Positions 45,253 to 59,800 of a stretch of DNA of 64,000 nt are shown one piece after another. The notes beneath the pieces were generated by a model, which saw only the letters and a program-made list of their open reading frames with translations, made no database searches and was not told the origin of the DNA. The position numbers and the translations under genes are program-made. Origin of the DNA: Protula sp. h YS-2021 (taxonomy: Eukaryota > Annelida > Polychaeta > Sabellida > Serpulidae); NCBI GenBank assembly GCA_949752745.1, contig CATKHT010000006.1:1-64000 (forward strand). The letters run 5' to 3'. How positions within the stretch are numbered: the stretch's first letter is position 1; each line of letters opens with the position of its first letter.

Positions 45253-45478
45253 GTGCTGCGCGTGTAGCTGAAAACAAAGGAACAAAAAAGTCCTGTAACC
45301 GTAAAACAAAGGAACAAAAAACATCCTGTAGCCGAAAACAAAGGAACAAAAAAAGTCTTGTAGCTGAAAATATAAGAACAAAAAAAGTCCTGTAGCTGAA
45401 AACAAAGGAACAAAAAAAAGTCCTGTAGCTGAAAACAAAGGAACAAAAAAAGTCCTGTAGCTGAAAACAAAGGAACAA
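45253..45478. repeat. 31-bp minisatellite, about 7 units
   Basis: The unit contains tcctgtagctgaaaacaaag and gaacaaaaaa. It ends where the composite repeat unit begins. Confidence 0.93.
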
Positions 45479-45501
45479 ACAAGTTTGTCCAAGGACAAAG
45501 T

Positions 45502-45512
45502 CCCAGCTTACG
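45502..45512. repeat. Terminal-type word cccagcttacg in left flank
   Basis: cccagcttacg here is the inverse of cgtaagctggg at 63945-63955 near the right side of copy 2. A hairpin-capable sequence, aagtttgtccaaggacaaag, lies just before it (45481-45500). Confidence 0.6.
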
Positions 45513-45727
45513 AAAAGCAATAAGACCCATTCCAGCGTGCATAAGCGAAGGAATTTCCCTGAAATATCAAGCTTCAAAAGATGAGACGGCAAAGAGCTAG
45601 CTCAATAATTAATTTAGCACCGGACCAAAACATAGATCGATAAATGCATACAAAGATTTCTTTCCCAGAAAAATGGGGAACAGATTTTTTGTATATCTGG
45701 TAGACCGGATAGTTCGCCATAGATGCC

Positions 45728-45985
45728 TTCAAACAACAATCGCATTTCGGACCAGTGCGCATATTTATGTAACTTGCCTCGATGCGCGGTTCTAATTCAG
45801 ACAAGTGCGCATGTTTATTTAATTTGCGTTGATGCGCGGCTCTCATTTTGGAACAGTGCACATGTTTATTTAACTTAATAAAGATTAATGCGCGGTTCTT
45901 ATTCCAGACCAATGCGCATGTTCATTTTACTTTCGTACTTATTTTGGACAAGTGCACAAGTTTCCTTAGGTTGTCTTGATGCGTG
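45728..45985. repeat. 51-bp minisatellite, short array (about 5 units)
   Basis: The unit contains ttgcgttgatgcgcggttc and a cagtgcgcatgtttattta part. The same family is expanded to about 17 units at 52508-53410. Confidence 0.9.
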
Positions 45986-45989
45986 GGTC

Positions 45990-48900
45990 ACAACTTTCGT
46001 ACATTATCGCCCAATGTTCCCTATTACCGCCCACCCGAAAAATATTATATTTATCATATTATCGGGTCCTAGAATTGTTTTCTGCACTTTTAAAGCGAAA
46101 ATTACAACTTTCTTGCATTATCGCCCAATATTCCCTATTATCGCTTACCCGAAAAATATCACATTTATCATATTTTCGGGTCATAGAATTGATTCCTGCA
46201 CTTTTAAAGCGAAAATTACAATTTTCTTGCATTATCGCCCAATGTTCCCTATTATCGCCGACACGAAAAATATCATATTTATCATATTTTCGGGTCATAG
46301 AATTGATTATTGCACTTTTAAAGCAAAAATTACAACTTTCTTACATTATCGCCCAATGTTCCCTATTATCGCCCACACGAAAAATATCACATTTATCATA
46401 TTTTCGAGTCATAGAATTGTTTCCTGCACTTTTAAAGCGAAAATTACAACTTTCTTGCACTATCGCCCAATGTTCCCTATTATCGACCACCCGAAAAATA
46501 TCATATTTATCATATTTTCGGGTCACAGAATTGATTCCTGCACTTTTAAAGATAAAAATTACAATTTTCTTACATTATCGCCCAATATTCCCTATTATCG
46601 CCCACCCGAAAAATATCACATTTATCATATTTTCGGGTCATAGAATTGATTCCTGCACTTTTAAAGCGAAAATTACAACTTTCTTGCATTATCGCCCAAT
46701 ATTCCCTATTATCGCCCATCCGAAAAATATCATATTTATCATATTTTCGGGTTATAGAATTGATTCCTGCTCTTTTAAAGCGAAAATTACAACTTTCTTA
46801 CATTATCGCCCAATGTTACCTATTATCGCCCACACGAAAAATATTATATTTATCATATTTTCGGGTCCTAGAATTGTTTCCTGCACTTTTAAAGCGAAAA
46901 TTACAACTTTCTTGCTTTATCGCCCAATATTCCCTGTTATCGCCCACCCGTAAAATATCACATTGATCATATTTTCGGGTCATAGAATTGATTCCTGCAC
47001 TTTTAAAGCAAAAATTACAATTTTCTTGCATTATCGCCCAATGTTCCCTATTATCGCCGACACGAAAAATATCATATTTATCATATTTTCGTGTCATAGA
47101 ATTGATTATTGCACTTTTAAAGCAAAAATTACAACTTTCTTACATTATCGCCCAATGTTCCCTATTATCGCCCACACGAAAAATATCACATTTATCATAT
47201 TTTCGAGTCATAGAATTGTTTCCTGCACTTTTAAAGCGAAAATTACAACTTTCTTGCACTATCGCCCAATGTTCCCTATTATCGACCACCCGAAAAATAT
47301 CATATTTATCATATTTTCGGGTCACAGAATTGATTCCTGCACTTTTAAAGATAAAAATTACAATTTTCTTACATTATCGCCCAATATTCCCTATTATCGC
47401 CCACCCGAAAAATATCACATTTATCATATTTTCGGGTCATAGAATTGATTCCTGCACTTTAAAAGCGAAAATTACAACTTTCTTGCATAATCGCCCAATA
47501 TTCCCTATTATCGCCCATCCGAAAAATATCATATTTATCATATTTTCCGGTTATAGAATTGATTCCTGCTCTTTTAAAGCGAAAATTACAACTTTCTTAC
47601 ATTATCGCCCAATGTTCCCTATTATCGCCCACACGAAAAATATTATATTTATCATATTTTCGGGTCCTAGAATTGTTTCCTGCACTTTTAAAGCGAAAAT
47701 TACAACTTTCTTGCTTTATCGCCCAATATTCCATGTTATCGCCCACCCGTAAAATATCACACTGATCATATTTTCGGGTCATAGAATTGATTCCTGCACT
47801 TTTAAAGCAAAAATTACAATTTTCTTGCATTATCGCCCAATGTTCCCTATTATCGCCCACACGAAAAATATCACATTTATCATATTTTCGGGTCATAGAA
47901 TTGATTCCTGCTCTTTTAAAGCGAAAATTACAACTTTCTTACATTATCGCCCAATGTTCCCTATTATCGCCCACACGAAAAATATTATATTTATCATATT
48001 TTCGGGTCCTAGAATTGTTTCCTGCACTTTTAAAGCGAAAAATACAACTTTCTTGCTTTATCACCCAATATTCCCTGTTATCGCCCACCCGTAAAAATAT
48101 CACATTGATCATATTTTCGGGTCACAGAATTGATTCCTGCACTTTTAAAGCGAAAATTACAACTTTCTTGCATTATCGCCCAATGCTCCCTATTATCGCC
48201 CACACGAAAAATATCACATTTATCATATTTTCGGGTCATAGAATTGATTCCTGCACTTTTAAAGCGAAAATTACAACTTTCTTGCATTATCGCCCAATGT
48301 TCCCTATTATCGCCCATCCAAAAAATATCATATTTATCATATTTTCGGGACATAGAATTGATCCCTGCACTTTTAAAGCGAAAATTACATTTTTCTTGCA
48401 TTATCGCCCAATATTCCCTATTATCGCCCATCCGAAAAATATCATATTTATCATATTTTCGGGTTATAGAGTTGTATTCTGCTCTTTTAAAGCGAAAATT
48501 ACAACTTTCTTACATTATCGCCCAATGTTCCCATTATCGCCCACACGAAAAATATTATATTTATCATATTTTCGGGTCCTAGAATTGTTTCCTGCACTTT
48601 TAAAGCGAAAAATACAACTTTCTTGCTTTATCACCCAATATTCCCTGGTATCGCCCACCGGTAAAATATCACATTGATCATATTTTCGGGTCACAGAATT
48701 GATTCCTGCACTTTTAAAGCGAAAATTACAACTTTCTTGCATTATCGCCCAATGCTCCCTATTATCGCCCACACGAAAAATATCACATTTATCATATTTT
48801 CGGGTCATAGAATTGATTCCTGCACTTTTAAAGCGAAAATTACAACTTTCTTGCATTATTGCCCAATGTTCCCTATTATCGCCCATCCAAAAAATATCAT

Positions 48901-50835
48901 ATTTATCATATTTTCGGGTTATAGAATTGATTCCTGCTCTTTTAAAGCGAAAATTACAACTTTCTTACATTATCGCCCAATGTTACCTATAATCGCCCAC
49001 ACGAAAAATATTATATTTATCATATTTTCGGGTCCTAGAATTGTTTCCTGCACTTTTAAAGCGAAAATTACAACTTTCTTGCTTTATCGCCCAATATTCC
49101 CTGTTATCGCCCACCCGTAAAATATCACATTGATCATATTTTCGGGTCATAGAATTGATTACTGCACTTTTAAAGCAAAAATTACAATTTTCTTACATTA
49201 TCGCCCAATGTTACCTATAATCGCCCACACGAAAAATATTATTTTTATCATATTTTCGGGTCCTAGAATTGTTTCCTGCACTTTTAAAGCGAAAATTACA
49301 ACTTTCTTGCTTTATCGCCCAATATTCCCTGTTATCGCCCACCCGTAAAATATCACATTGATCATATTTTCGGGTCATAGAATTGATTCCTGCACTTTTA
49401 AAGCAAAAATTACAATTTTCTTGCATTATCGCCCAATGTTCCCTATTATCGCCCACACGAAAAATATCACATTTATCATATTTTCGGGTCATAGAATTGA
49501 TTCCTGCTCTTTTAAAGCGAAAATTACAACTTTCTTACATTATCGCCCAATGTTCCCTATTATCGCCCACACGAAAAATATTATATTTATCATATTTTCG
49601 GGTCCTAGAATTGTTTCCTGCACTTTTAAAGCGAAAATTACAACTTTCTTGCTTAATCGCCCAATATTCCCAGTTATCGCCCACCCGTAAAATATCACAT
49701 TGATCATATTTTCGGGTCACAGAATTGATTCCTGCACTTTTAAAGCGAAAATTACAACTTTCTTGCATTATCGCCCAATGTTCCCTATTATCGTCCTCAC
49801 GAAAAATATCACATTTATCACATTTTCGGGTCATAGAATTGATTCCTGCACTTTTAAAGCGAAAATTACAACTTTCTTGCATTATCGCCCAATGTTCCCT
49901 ATTATCGCCCATCCAAAAAATATCATATTTATCATATTTTCGGGACATAGAATTGATCCCTGCACTTTTAAAGCGAAAATTACAACTTTCTTGCATTATC
50001 GCCCAATATTCCCTATTATCGCCCACACGAAAAATATCACATTTATCATATTTTCGGGTCATAGAATTGATCCCTGCACTTTTAAAGCGAAAATTACAAC
50101 TTTCTTGCATTATCGCCCAATGCTCCCTATTATCGCCCACACGAAAAATATCACATTTATCATATTTTCGGGTCATAGAATTGATTCCTGCTCTTTTAAA
50201 GCGAAAATTACAACTTTCTTGCTTTATCGCCCAATATTCCCTGTTATCGCCCACCCGTAAAATATCACATTGATCATATTTTCGGGTCACAGAATTGATT
50301 CCTGCACTTTAAAAGCGAAAATTACAATTTTCTTGCATTAAAGCCCAATGTTCCCTATTATCGCCCACACGAAAAAATCACATTTATCATATTTTCGGGT
50401 CATAGAATTGATTCCTGCACTTTATAAGCGAAAATTACAATTTTCTTACATTATCGCCCAATATTCCCTATTATCGCCTATCCGAAAAATATCACATTTA
50501 TCATATTTTCGGGTCATAGAATTGATCCCTGCACTTTTAAAGCGAAAATTACAACTTTCTTGCATTATCGCCCAATGCTCCCTATTATCGCCCACACGAA
50601 AAATATCATATTTATCATATTTTCGGGTCATAGAATTGATTCCTGCTCTTTTAAAGCGAATATTACAACTTTCTTGCATTATCGCAAAATGTTCCCTATT
50701 ATCGCCCACCCGAAAAATATTATATTTATCATATTTTCGGGTCCTAGAATTGTTTCCTGCACATTCAAAGCGAAAATTACAACTTTCTTGCTTTATCGCC
50801 CAATGTTCCCTATTATCGCCCACTTGAAAATATCA
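45990..50835. repeat. 114-bp satellite, array 1, about 42 units
   Basis: The unit of 114 bp includes ttttaaagcgaaaattacaa, attatcgcccaatgttccct, attatcgccca and the palindromic cgaaaaatatcatatttatc region. Because 114 is a multiple of 3, 38-residue periodic peptides appear in two plus frames and one minus frame (for example FRVIELIPALLKRKLQ). Copies differ by a few per cent. Blocks of seven units repeat with a shift of 799 bp (about 46160-46960 versus 46960-47760). Confidence 0.97.
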
Positions 50836-52257
50836 TAGAAATGACCTACTGACAACAAAATTACTGAAAAATCCAACCAAAAATACTTGCATGTAACATA
50901 TTGTGCCCATCTGCAAATTGAAACTGCTTTTTTAAGAAGAAAAATGGAAATTTCCATTTTTTCAAAAGCTGCAAACTTCGAAGCTCAGTAGATTCAAAAA
51001 TAAGGCGAAATTCAAAAATCGAAAAATGTACTTTTTTCACCCCTTAGTTCTAGTTTCTTCATAACAAATTTCGGAATCTTCCGATGAAAAATGAGGGACT
51101 AGATAGATTTTTTCGTATTTTGCCCAAATTGGCAATAAAATCGCCAAAAATGGTTAAAACCAAAAAATAAAAAAAATTCCTAATGCAGTAGAAGGTTAAA
51201 AACTCGCGTTTAAAATTTGGTACGAATCGGATGAAAAATAAAAAAGATATTCCACTTTAACTACTTTGTTAAGAAAAAAAAATGGAAATTTGCCAATTTT
51301 TAGAAGTTGCAAACTTTGAAGCTCAGTAGATTCAAAAATAAGGCGAAATTCAAAAATCGAAAAAAATTCTTTTTTCACCCCTTAGTTCTAGTTTCTTCAT
51401 GAAAAATTTCGGAATCTTCCGATGAAAAATGAGGGACTAGATAGGTTTTTTCGTATTTTGCCCAAATTGGCAATAAAATCGCCAAAAATGGTTTAAACCA
51501 AAAAATAAAAAAATTCCTAATGCAGTAGAAGGTTAAAAACTCGTGTTAAAAATTTGGTACGAATCGGATAAAAAAAAAAAAAATTCCATTTTAACTACTT
51601 TGTTAAGAAAAAAAAATTGGAAATTTGCCAATTTTTAGAAGTTGCAAACTTTGAAGCTCAGTAGATTCAAAAATAAGGCAAAATACAAAAATCGAAAAAA
51701 GTACTTTTTTTACCCCTTAGTCCTAGTTTCTTCATAAAAAATTTCGGAATCTTCCGATGAAAAATGAGGGACTAGATAGGTTTTTTCGTATTTCGCCCAA
51801 ATTGGCAATAAAATCGCCAAAAATGGTTTAAACCGCAAGAATAAAAATATTTCCTAATGCAGTAAAGGGTTAGGAACTCGTGTTTAAAATTTGGTAAGAA
51901 TCGGGTAAAAAATAAAAAAGTTATTCCACTTTTAACGGTCGCGGGACGGACGGACAGACGGACGACACTTGCCCCCATCTGTATAGCCCTGTTGGCTAAA
52001 AAGCCAACTGGGCTAAAAAAAAAGACATCGGATCAAAAATGTAGGACGAGATACATTTTAAATTTTTTTCTTCAAAAATTCCCCAAAAAATTAAAAAATC
52101 ACCCGATCGACTAGAAAAGCACAAGCCGTATGCACGACACTTTAGGGGTGCCTCATACCAAAAATAAATCACATCGGGTCAAAAATGTAGGAGGAGACAC
52201 ATTTTAAATTTCTTTCTTCAAAAATTCCCCTAAAATTCAAAAATCACCCGATCGACT
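50836..52257. repeat. Right flank of composite unit with about 335-bp sub-repeats
   Basis: Three tandem copies of a 335-340 bp AT-rich unit start near 50937, 51276 and 51611. Each contains ggaatcttccgatgaaaaat and cccaaattggcaataaaatc. They are followed by a gacggacggacagacggac stretch, a hairpin (51985-51997 with 52002-52014), and then two copies of a ~115-bp unit containing aaatgtaggacgagatacat (about 52024 and 52180). Confidence 0.88.
51985..52014. other. Inverted repeat (hairpin) agccctgttggct/agccaactgggct
   Basis: 13-bp arms with one mismatch and a 4-base loop, followed by ctaaaa. It recurs at 63467-63496 in copy 2. Confidence 0.85.
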
Positions 52258-52507
52258 AACAAGTTTGTCCAAGGACAAAGTCCCAGCTTACGAAACGCAA
52301 TAAGACCCATTCCAGCGTGCATGAGCGAAGGAATTTCCCTGAAATATCAAGCTTCAAAAGATGAGACGGCAAAGAGCTAGCTCAATAATTAATTTAGCAC
52401 CGGACCAGAACATAGACCGATAAATGCATACAAAGATTTCTTTCCCAGAAAAATGGGGAACAGATTTTTTGTATATCTGGTAGACTGGATAGTTTGCCAT
52501 GGATACC

Positions 52508-53410
52508 TTCAAACAACGCTCGCATTTCGGATCAGTGCGCATATTTATGTAACTTGCCTCAATGCGCGGTTCTAATTCAGACAAGTGCGCATGTTTATTT
52601 AATTTGCGTTGATGCGCGGCTCTCATTTTGGAACAGTGCACATGTTTATTTAACTTAATAAAGATTAATGCGCGGTTCTTATTCCAGACCAATGCGCATG
52701 TTTATATTACTTTCGTTCTTATTTTGGACAAGTGCACAAGTTTCCTTAGGTTGTCTTGATGCGCGGTTCGCATTTCGGAAGAGTTTGCATGTTTATCTAA
52801 CTTGCACGGTGCTTATTTTGGACGTGTGTATATGTTTATTTAACTTGCGTTGGTGCGCGGTTTGCATTTTGGACCAGTGCGCATGTTTATTCAACTTGCG
52901 TTGATTAGCAGTTCGAATTTCGGGCCATTGCGCATATTTATTTAACTTGCGTTGACGCGCGGTTCGAATATCGGACCAGTGCGCACGTTTATTGAACTTG
53001 CATTGATGCGCGGTTCTTATTCTGGACCAGTAAAAATGTTTGTTTAACTTGCGTTGGCGCGTGGTTCACATTTCGAACCACTCCACACGTTTATTTAAGT
53101 GGCGTTGATGCGCGGTTCGAATTTCGGACCAGTGCGCATGTTTATTTAACTTGCGTTGATGTGCGGTTGGCATTTCGGATCAGTGTGCATGTTTATTTAC
53201 TTGTGTTGATGTGCGGTTCTTATTTCGGATCAGTGCGCATGTTTATTTACATTGTGTTGATGTGCGGTTCTTTTTTCGGACCAGTGCGCATGTTTATTTA
53301 ACTTGCGTTGATGTGCGGTTTGCATTTCGGATCAGTGCGCATGTTTATTTACCTTGCGTTGATGTGCGGTTCTTATTTCGGATCAATGCGCATGTTTTTT
53401 TACTTGTGTT
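52508..53410. repeat. 51-bp minisatellite, long array (about 17 units)
   Basis: Same unit as at 45728-45985 but expanded. In copy 1 the array is replaced after about 5 units by the 114-bp satellite. Units vary more than the 114-bp satellite units. Confidence 0.9.
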
Positions 53411-53819
53411 GTGTTGAGTATAAAAATGTGCATACAGTTTTGGAACATCCTATCCAGAACACGGTACGATATTTGTCAAATAAAAATATATATGTAAAAA
53501 CAGGAATTTTTCTCCAATTTAATTTGATATCAAAGAAAAGTAGAACTCCAAAATTTAAATAACGTCCTTTCTTATATGCACTTATCTCGAGCCTTTTGTT
53601 GCATACGATTACTTAAACGTGGATTCCTATCCAGGGTGGTACTAGGCCAGCGTTTAATTAAAAATCGATAAATGATCGGGTGAGGTATATCCAGACCGTG
53701 GATAGTCTACCCTGACAGGCGTACTTCAAATGCCCTGGTAAACTTCAAAGCGGGGGGTTCGTCAAAAATATGTGGACCCTAATTAATTTTAATTTGCGTG
53801 GGAAAAATGAAAAAGAGGC
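53411..53819. other. Unique stretch inside composite copy 2
   Basis: No gene. It is absent from copy 1, where the 51-bp repeats pass directly into the 114-bp satellite. Confidence 0.6.
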
Positions 53820-56800
53820 AATCGACCACCCGAAAAATATCACATTTATCATATTGTCGGGTCATATAATTGCTTCCTGTACTTTTAAAGCGAAAATTAC
53901 AACTTTATTGCATTATCGCCCAATGTTCCCTATTATCGCCCACCCGAAAAAAATATTATATTTATCATATTTTCGGATCCTAGAATTGTTTCCTGCACTT
54001 TTAAAGCGAAATTACAACTTTCTTGCTTTTTCGCCCAATATTCCCTGATATCGCCCACCCGAAATATATCACATTTATCATATTTTCGGGTCACAGAATT
54101 GATCTCTGCACTTTTAAAGCGAAAATTACAACTTTATTGCATTATCGCCCAATGTTCCCTATTATCGCCCACACGAAAAATATCATATTTATCATATTTT
54201 CGGGTCATAGAATTTATTCCAGCACTTTTAAAGCGAAAATTACAACTATCTTGCATTATCGCCCAATGTTCCCTATTATCGCCCACCCGACAAATATCAT
54301 ATTTATCATATTTTCGGGACATAGAATTGATTCCTGTACTTTTAAAGCGAAAATTACAATTTTCTTACATTATCGCCCAATATTCCCTATTATCGAATAC
54401 CCGAAAAATATCACATTTATCATATTTTCGGGTCATAGAATTGATCCCTGCACTTTTAAAGCGAAAATTACAACTTTCTTGCATTATCGCCCAATGCTCC
54501 CTATTATCGCCGACACGAAAAATATCATATTTATCATATTTTCGGGTCATAGAATTGATTATTGCACTTTTAAAGCGAAAATTACAACTTTCTTACATTA
54601 TCGCCCAACGTTCCCTATTATCGCCCACCCGAAAAATATCATATTTATCATATTTTCGGGTCATAGAATTGTTTCCTGCACTTTTAAAGCGAAAATTACA
54701 ACTTTCTTGCACTATCGCCCAATGATCCCTATTATCGACCATCCGAAAAATATCATATTTATCATATTTTAGGGTCATAGAATTGATTCCTGCACTTTAA
54801 AGCGAAAATTACAATTTTCTTACATTATCGCCCAATATTCCCTATTATAGCCCACCCGAAAAATATCACATTTATCATATTTTCGGGTCATAGAATTGAT
54901 TCCTGCACTTTTAAAGCGAAAATTAGAACTTTCTTGCATTATCGCAGAATGTTCCCTATTATCGCCCATCCAAAAAATATCATATTTATCATATTTTCGG
55001 GACATAGAATTGATCCCTGCACTTTTAAAGCGGAAATTACAACTTTCTTGCCTTATCGCCCAATATTCCCTATTATCGGCTATCCGAAAAATATCATAAT
55101 TATCATATTTTCGTGTTATAGAATTGATTCCTGCTCTTTTAAAGCGAAAATTACAACTTTCTTACATTATCGCCCATTGCTTCCTATTATCGCCCACCCG
55201 AAAAATATTATATTTATCATATTTTCGGGTCCTAGAATTGTTTCCTGCACTTTTAAAGCGAAAATTACAACTTTCTTGCTTTATCGCCCAATATTCCCTG
55301 TTATCGCCCCCCCGTAAAATATCACATTGATCATATTTTCGTGTTATAGAATTGATTCCTGCTCTTTTAAAGCGAAAATTACAACTTTCTTACATTATCG
55401 CCCAATGCTCCCTATTATCGCCCACCCGAAAAATATTATATTTATCATATTTTCGGGACATAGAATTGATCCCTGCACTTTTAAAGCGAAAATTACAACT
55501 TTCTTGCATTATCGCCCAATATTCCCTATTATCGGCTATCCGAAAAATATCATATTTATCATATTTTCGTGTTATAGAATTGATTCCTGCTCTTTTAAAG
55601 CGAAAATTACAACTTTCTTACATTATCGCCCAATGTTCCCTATAATCGCCCACCCGAAAAATATTATATTTATCATATTTTCTGGTCCTAGAATTGTTTC
55701 CTGCACATTTAATGCGAAAATTACAACTTTCTTACATTATTGCCCAATTTTCCCTATTATCGCCCATCCAAAAATTATCACATTTATCCTATTTTCGGGT
55801 CAAAGAATTGATCCTTGTACTTTTAAAGCGAAAATTACAACTTTCTTGCATTATCGCCCAATGTTCCCTATTATCGCCGACACGAAAAATATCACATTTA
55901 TCATATTTTCGGGTCATAGAATTTATTATTGCACTTTTAAAGCGAAAATTACAACGTTCTTACATTATCGCCCAACGTTCCCTATTATCGCCCACCCGAA
56001 AAATATCATATTTATCATATTTTCGGGTCATAGAATTGTTTCCTGCACTTTTAAAGCGAAAATTACAACTTTCTTGCACTATCGCCCAATATTCCCTATT
56101 ATCGGCTATCCGAAAAATATCATATTTATCATATTTTCGTGTTATAGAATTGATTCCTGCTCTTTTAAAGCGAAAACTACAGCTTTCTTACATTATCGCC
56201 CAATGTTCCCTATTATCGCCCACCCGAAAAATATTATATTTATCATATTTTCTGGTCCTAGAATTGTTTCCTGCACTTTTAAAGTGAAAATTACAACTTT
56301 CTTGCAGTATCGACCAATATTCCCTATTATCGCCCATCCGAAAAATATCATATTTATCATATTTTCGGGTCACAGAATATATTCTTGCACTTTTAAAGCG
56401 AAAATTACAATCTTCTTACATTATCGCCGAATATTCCCTATTATCGCCCACCTGAAAAATATCACATTTATCATATTTTCGGTTCATAGAATTGATTCCT
56501 GTACTTTAAAAGCGAAAATAACAAATTTCTTGCATTATCGCCCAATGTTCCCTATTATCGCCCACCCGAAAAATATTATATTTATCATATTTTCGGGTCC
56601 TAGAACTGTTTCCTGCACTTTTAAAGCGAAAATTACAACTTTCTTGCTTTTTCGCCCAATATTGCCTGATATCGCCCACCCGAAAAATATCACATTTATC
56701 ATATTTTCGGGTCACAGAATTGATTCCTGCACTTTTAAAGCGAAAATTACAACTTTCTTGCATTATCGCCCAATGTTCCCTATTATCGCCCACACGAAAA

Positions 56801-59800
56801 ATATCATATTTATCATATTTTCGGGTCATAGAATTTATTCCTGCACTTTTAAAGCGAAAATTACAACTTTCTTGCATTATCGCCCAATATTCCCTATTAT
56901 CGCCCACCCGAAAAATATTATATTTATCATATTTTCGGGACATAGAATTGATTCCTGCACTTTTAAAGCGAAAATTACAACTTTCTTACATTATCGCCCA
57001 ATATTCCCTATTATCGCCTACCCGAAAAATATCACATTTATCATATTTTCGGGTCATAGAACTGATCCCTGCACTTTTAAAGCGAAAATTACAACTTTCT
57101 TGCATTATCGCCCAATGATCCCTATTATCGACCATCCGAAAAATATCATATTTATCATATTTTAGGGTCATAGAATTGATTCCTGCACTTTAAAGCGAAA
57201 ATTACAATCTTCTTACATTATCGCCCAATATTCCCTATTATAGCCCACCCGAAAAATATCACATTTATCATATTTTCGGGTCATAGAATTGATTCCTGCA
57301 CTTTTAAAGCGAAAATTAGAACTTTCTTGCATTATCGCAGAATGTTCCCTATTATCGCCCATCCAAAAAATATCATATTTATCATATTTTCGGGACATAG
57401 AATTGATCCCTGCACTTTTAAAGCGGAAATTACAACTTTCTTGCCTTATCGCCCAATATTCCCTATTATCGGCTATCCGAAAAATATCATAATTATCATA
57501 TTTTCGTGTTATAGAATTGATTCCTGCTCTTTTAAAGCGAAAATTACAACTTTCTTACATTATCGCCCATTGCTTCCTATTATCGCCCACCCGAAAAATA
57601 TTATATTTATCATATTTTCGGGTCCTAGAATTGTTTCCTGCACTTTTAAAGCGAAAATTACAACTTTCTTGCTTTATCGCCCAATATTCCCTGTTATCGC
57701 CCCCCCCGTAAAATATCACATTGATCATATTTTCGTGTTATAGAATTGATTCCTGCTCTTTTAAAGCGAAAATTACAACTTTCTTACATTATCGCCCAAT
57801 GCTCCCTATTATCGCCCACCCGAAAAATATTATATTTATCATATTTTCGGGACATAGAATTGATCCCTGCACTTTTAAAGCGAAAATTACAACTTTCTTG
57901 CATTATCGCCCAATATTCCCTATTATCGGCTATCCGAAAAATATCATATTTATCATATTTTCGTGTTATAGAATTGATTCCTGCTCTTTTAAAGCGAAAA
58001 TTACAACTTTCTTACATTATCGCCCAATGTTCCCTATAATCGCCCACCCGAAAAATATTATATTTATCATATTTTCTGGTCCTAGAATTGTTTCCTGCAC
58101 ATTTAATGCGAAAATTACAACTTTCTTACATTATTGCCCAATTTTCCCTATTATCGCCCATCCAAAAATTATCACATTTATCCTATTTTCGGGTCAAAGA
58201 ATTGATCCTTGTACTTTTAAAGCGAAAATTACAACTTTCTTGCATTATCGCCCAATGTTCCCTATTATCGCCGACACGAAAAATATCACATTTATCATAT
58301 TTTCGGGTCATAGAATTTATTATTGCACTTTTAAAGCGAAAATTACAACGTTCTTACATTATCGCCCAACGTTCCCTATTATCGCCCACCCGAAAAATAT
58401 CATATTTATCATATTTTCGGGTCATAGAATTGTTTCCTGCACTTTTAAAGCGAAAATTACAACTTTCTTGCACTATCGCCCAATGATCCCTATTATCGAC
58501 CATCCGAAAAAATATCATATTTATCATATTTTAGGGTCATAGAATTGATTCCTGCACTTTAAAGCGAAAATTACAATTTTCTTACATTATCGCCCAATAT
58601 TCCCTATTATAGCCCACCCGAAAAATATCACATTTATGATATTTTCGGGTCATAGAATTGATTCCTGCACTTTTAAAGCGAAAATTACAACTTTCTTGCA
58701 TTATCGCAGAATGTTCCCTATTATCGCCCATCCAAAAAATATCATATTTATCATATTTTCGGGACATAGAATTGATCCCTGCACTTTTAAAGCGAAAATT
58801 ACAACTTTCTTGCATTATCGCCCAATATTCCCTATTATCGGCTATCCGAAAAATATCATATTTATCATATTTTCATGTTATAGAATTGATTCCTGCCCTT
58901 TTAAAGCGAAAATTACAACTTTCTTACATTATCGCCCAATGTTCCCTATTATCGCCCACCCGAAAAATATTATATTTATCATATTTTCGGGTCCTAGAAT
59001 TGTTTCCTGCACTTTTAAAGCGAAAATTACAACTTTCTTGCTTTATCGCCCAATATTCCCTGTTATCGCCCCCCCCCCGTAAAATATCACATTGATCATA
59101 TTTTTGGGTCACAGAATTGATTCCTGCACTTTTAAAGCGAAAATTACAACTTTCTTGCATTATCGCCCAATGTTCCCTATTATCGCCCACCCGAAAAATA
59201 TCACATTTATCATATTTTCGGGTCATAGAATTGATTCCTGCAATTTTAAAGCGAAAACTACAACTTTCTTACATTATCGCCCAATGTTCCCTATTATCGC
59301 CCACCCGAAAAATATCATATTTATCATATTTTCGGGTCATAGAATTGTTTCCTGCACTTTTAAAGCGAAAATTACAACTTTCTTGCACTATCGCCCAATA
59401 TTCCCTATTATCGGCTATCCGAAAAATATCATATTTATCATATTTTCGTGTTATAGAATTGATTCCTGCTCTTTTAAAGCGAAAACTACAGCTTTCTTAC
59501 ATTATCGCCCAATGTTCCCTATTATCGCCCACCCGAAAAATATTATATTTATCATATTTTCTGGTCCTAGAATTGTTTCCTGCACTTTTAAAGTGAAAAT
59601 TACAACTTTCTTGCAGTATCGACCAATATTCCCTATTATCGCCCATCCGAAAAATATCATATTTATCATATTTTCGGGTCACAGAATATATTCTTGCACT
59701 TTTAAAGCGAAAATTACAATCTTCTTACATTATCGCCGAATATTCCCTATTATCGCCCACCTGAAAAATATCACATTTATCATATTTTCGGTTCATAGAA

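Larger units (their letters stand above)
45479..52257. repeat. Composite repeat unit, copy 1
   Basis: The order is a left flank of about 507 bp (45479-45985), a 114-bp satellite array (45990-50835) and a right flank (50836-52257). The left flank recurs at 52258-52764 and the right flank at 62745 onward, so this whole structure is repeated head to tail. Confidence 0.9.
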
